The position numbers were made by a program, and so were the translations under genes. A stretch of 46,572 nucleotides of DNA from Plectonema radiosum NIES-515 (GTDB taxonomy: Bacteria > Cyanobacteriota > Cyanobacteriia > Cyanobacteriales > Nostocaceae), in contig NZ_JAOWRF010000002.1 in assembly GCF_025753815.1 (NCBI RefSeq), positions 1-46,572 of the forward strand, written 5' to 3'. Position 1 is the first letter of the stretch, and every line of letters begins with the position of its first letter. The notes under the pieces were generated by a model, which saw nothing but the letters and a program-made list of their open reading frames with translations, was not told the DNA's origin and searched no databases. Positions 45,651-46,572 of this stretch are shown in pieces.

Positions 45651-46469
45651 ATGACCAACTCAAAACAAAGTAACGGATATCAAGTAGGAGGAAGCCTCGG
45701 CGAATCAGCTTCATCTCATGTTCTCCGCCAAGCAGATTCTCAACTTTATGAAGGGTTAAAAACAGGTAAATTCTGCTATTTATTAAATTGCCGACAAATG
45801 GGTAAATCGAGTTTGCGCGTACACACAATGGCACGTCTCAAAAAAGAAGGGGTTGCTTGCGTGGCATTTGAAATGCGTGAATTATGCTTACATGAAGTGA
45901 CAGAAGATGAATTTTATGGTGGTTTTGTTAGCTATCTAGTAAGTGAATTTAATTTAGATATTGAACTTGAAAGCTGGTGGTATGGGCAGAATTTAATTCA
46001 TCCCGGACAACGATTAACTAAGTTTATCGAAGAAATACTACTAGAACAAATTACGCAAAGTATTATTATATTTGTCGATGAAATTGATAGCGTTTTAAAT
46101 TTAAGTTTTCAAGACGATTTTTTTGCTTTTATTCGCTCCTGTTATAACAAACGTGCTGATAAACTTAAATATAATCGCCTCACTTTTGCACTGTTGGGGG
46201 TAGCAACTCCGGCTGATTTAATTGCAGATTCATCCCATACACCGTTTAATATCGAAAGCGAAGCAATCGAATTAACTGGTTTTCAATTGGATGAAGCAAC
46301 ACCGTTAGAAAAGGGATTTATTGGTATCACCAGCAATCCCCGTGCAGTGCTTCATGAAATTTTGCTTTGGACGGGGGGACAACCGTTTCTCACGCAATGG
46401 GTTTGTCAGCTTGTATCTTCTTTGTCACACATTGCTGAGGGGGTAGAGCTAGTCCTAAGACCTCAATAG
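45651..46469 (+). CDS. AAA-like ATPase domain protein, probably C-terminally truncated
   Basis: 272 residues of the AAA-like (AAA_35 type) domain. The start YQVGGSLGESASSHVLRQAD is the usual N-terminus, CRQMGKSSLR near 45 is the P-loop, and IIIFVDEIDSVL near 145 is Walker B. IRSCYNKRAD and FALLGVATPADLI follow. Relatives continue past GGQPFLTQWVCQLV with a helical end and often WD40 repeats. Here a stop follows VELVLRPQ, and the DNA beyond does not encode the rest in any frame that I checked. It may be a free-standing ATP-binding module or a broken gene. Such proteins are often placed in conflict or signalling systems. Confidence 0.75.
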   Translation: MTNSKQSNGYQVGGSLGESASSHVLRQADSQLYEGLKTGKFCYLLNCRQMGKSSLRVHTMARLKKEGVACVAFEMRELCLHEVTEDEFYGGFVSYLVSEFNLDIELESWWYGQNLIHPGQRLTKFIEEILLEQITQSIIIFVDEIDSVLNLSFQDDFFAFIRSCYNKRADKLKYNRLTFALLGVATPADLIADSSHTPFNIESEAIELTGFQLDEATPLEKGFIGITSNPRAVLHEILLWTGGQPFLTQWVCQLVSSLSHIAEGVELVLRPQ

Positions 46470-46498
46470 CATAGACAAGTCTAGACTATTATTGACAA

Positions 46499-46572
46499 CT
46501 ATTCGTCTACATTTTCAATGAGACTATCAACAAATTCTCTTAGCCGTTCCTTCCAGTCGGGGACGGCTTTTA
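46499..46572 (-). CDS. 3' end of an unidentified gene (partial)
   Basis: On the minus strand, the window edge reads KAVPDWKERLREFVDSLIEN, then VDE and a stop. The amphipathic, charged sequence looks like a real protein C-terminus. Too little is visible to assign a family. Confidence 0.4.
   Translation of the reverse strand, partial: KAVPDWKERLREFVDSLIENVDE

Overview
The window reads as chromosomal DNA of a filamentous, probably heterocyst-forming cyanobacterium (Nostocales). HIP1 octamers (GCGATCGC) are frequent, there are STRR-type heptamer repeats and dispersed hairpin repeats (arms of the GTAGAGACGTAGCA type), a carboxysome shell gene (ccmP) and a RexT/TrxA2-like redox pair. No species can be named from the sequence alone.

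Layout. (1) 1-2961: a redox locus with a divergent ArsR-type repressor (rexT-like) and thioredoxin (trxA2-like) sharing a palindromic operator, then an Old-Yellow-Enzyme-type reductase and a nitroreductase. (2) 2962-3549: no intact gene; several small repeats. (3) 3550-38744, all on the minus strand: a hybrid PKS/NRPS cluster. In transcription order it holds a PvdE/SyrD-type peptide exporter, a collapsed PhyH dioxygenase pseudogene, NRPS1 (C-A-T-C-A-T-E), NRPS2 (C-A-T-TE), a FAAL-ACP-KS-AT-half DH protein, an LLM-half DH-KR-ACP protein, NRPS3 (docking-C-A-T-E-C-A-T-C-A-T) and an aspartate-racemase-like gene. (4) 38767-40150: decayed material, namely the C-terminal end of an SbnB/ornithine-cyclodeaminase-like gene cut at a TAGACATCTCC element end, an IS5-type transposase relic and a probable TnpB/IS605 3' relic. 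(5) 40157-44134: recR, a membrane diguanylate cyclase, a pentapeptide-repeat protein and ccmP. (6) 44135-46572: repeats, a broken and a truncated AAA-like ATPase, and the tail of one minus-strand gene.

How the cluster probably works (inference). Gene order does not match assembly order. The FAAL loads a fatty acid, the split PKS module adds one malonate unit, and the LLM may hydroxylate it. The ACP tail hands the chain to NRPS3 through its TubC-like docking domain. NRPS3 adds D-X1, Thr and an acidic-type residue; NRPS1 adds Thr and D-Gln; NRPS2 adds a second acidic-type residue and releases the chain with its TE. This predicts a six-residue lipopeptide, acyl-(D-X1)-Thr-(Asx?)-Thr-(D-Gln)-(Asx?). 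The racemase would supply a D-acidic monomer, as McyF does in microcystin clusters. I cannot match this layout to a compound I know.

The most unusual point is the PKS dehydratase. It is cut exactly between its two hot-dog halves: the N half ends one protein and the C half sits behind a luciferase-like monooxygenase in the next. A 140-bp inverted-repeat element lies in the gap, and both DH halves have lost catalytic residues. Dispersed repeats have also entered linkers of the PKS gene in frame, and segments of the NRPS genes are near-identical duplicates.
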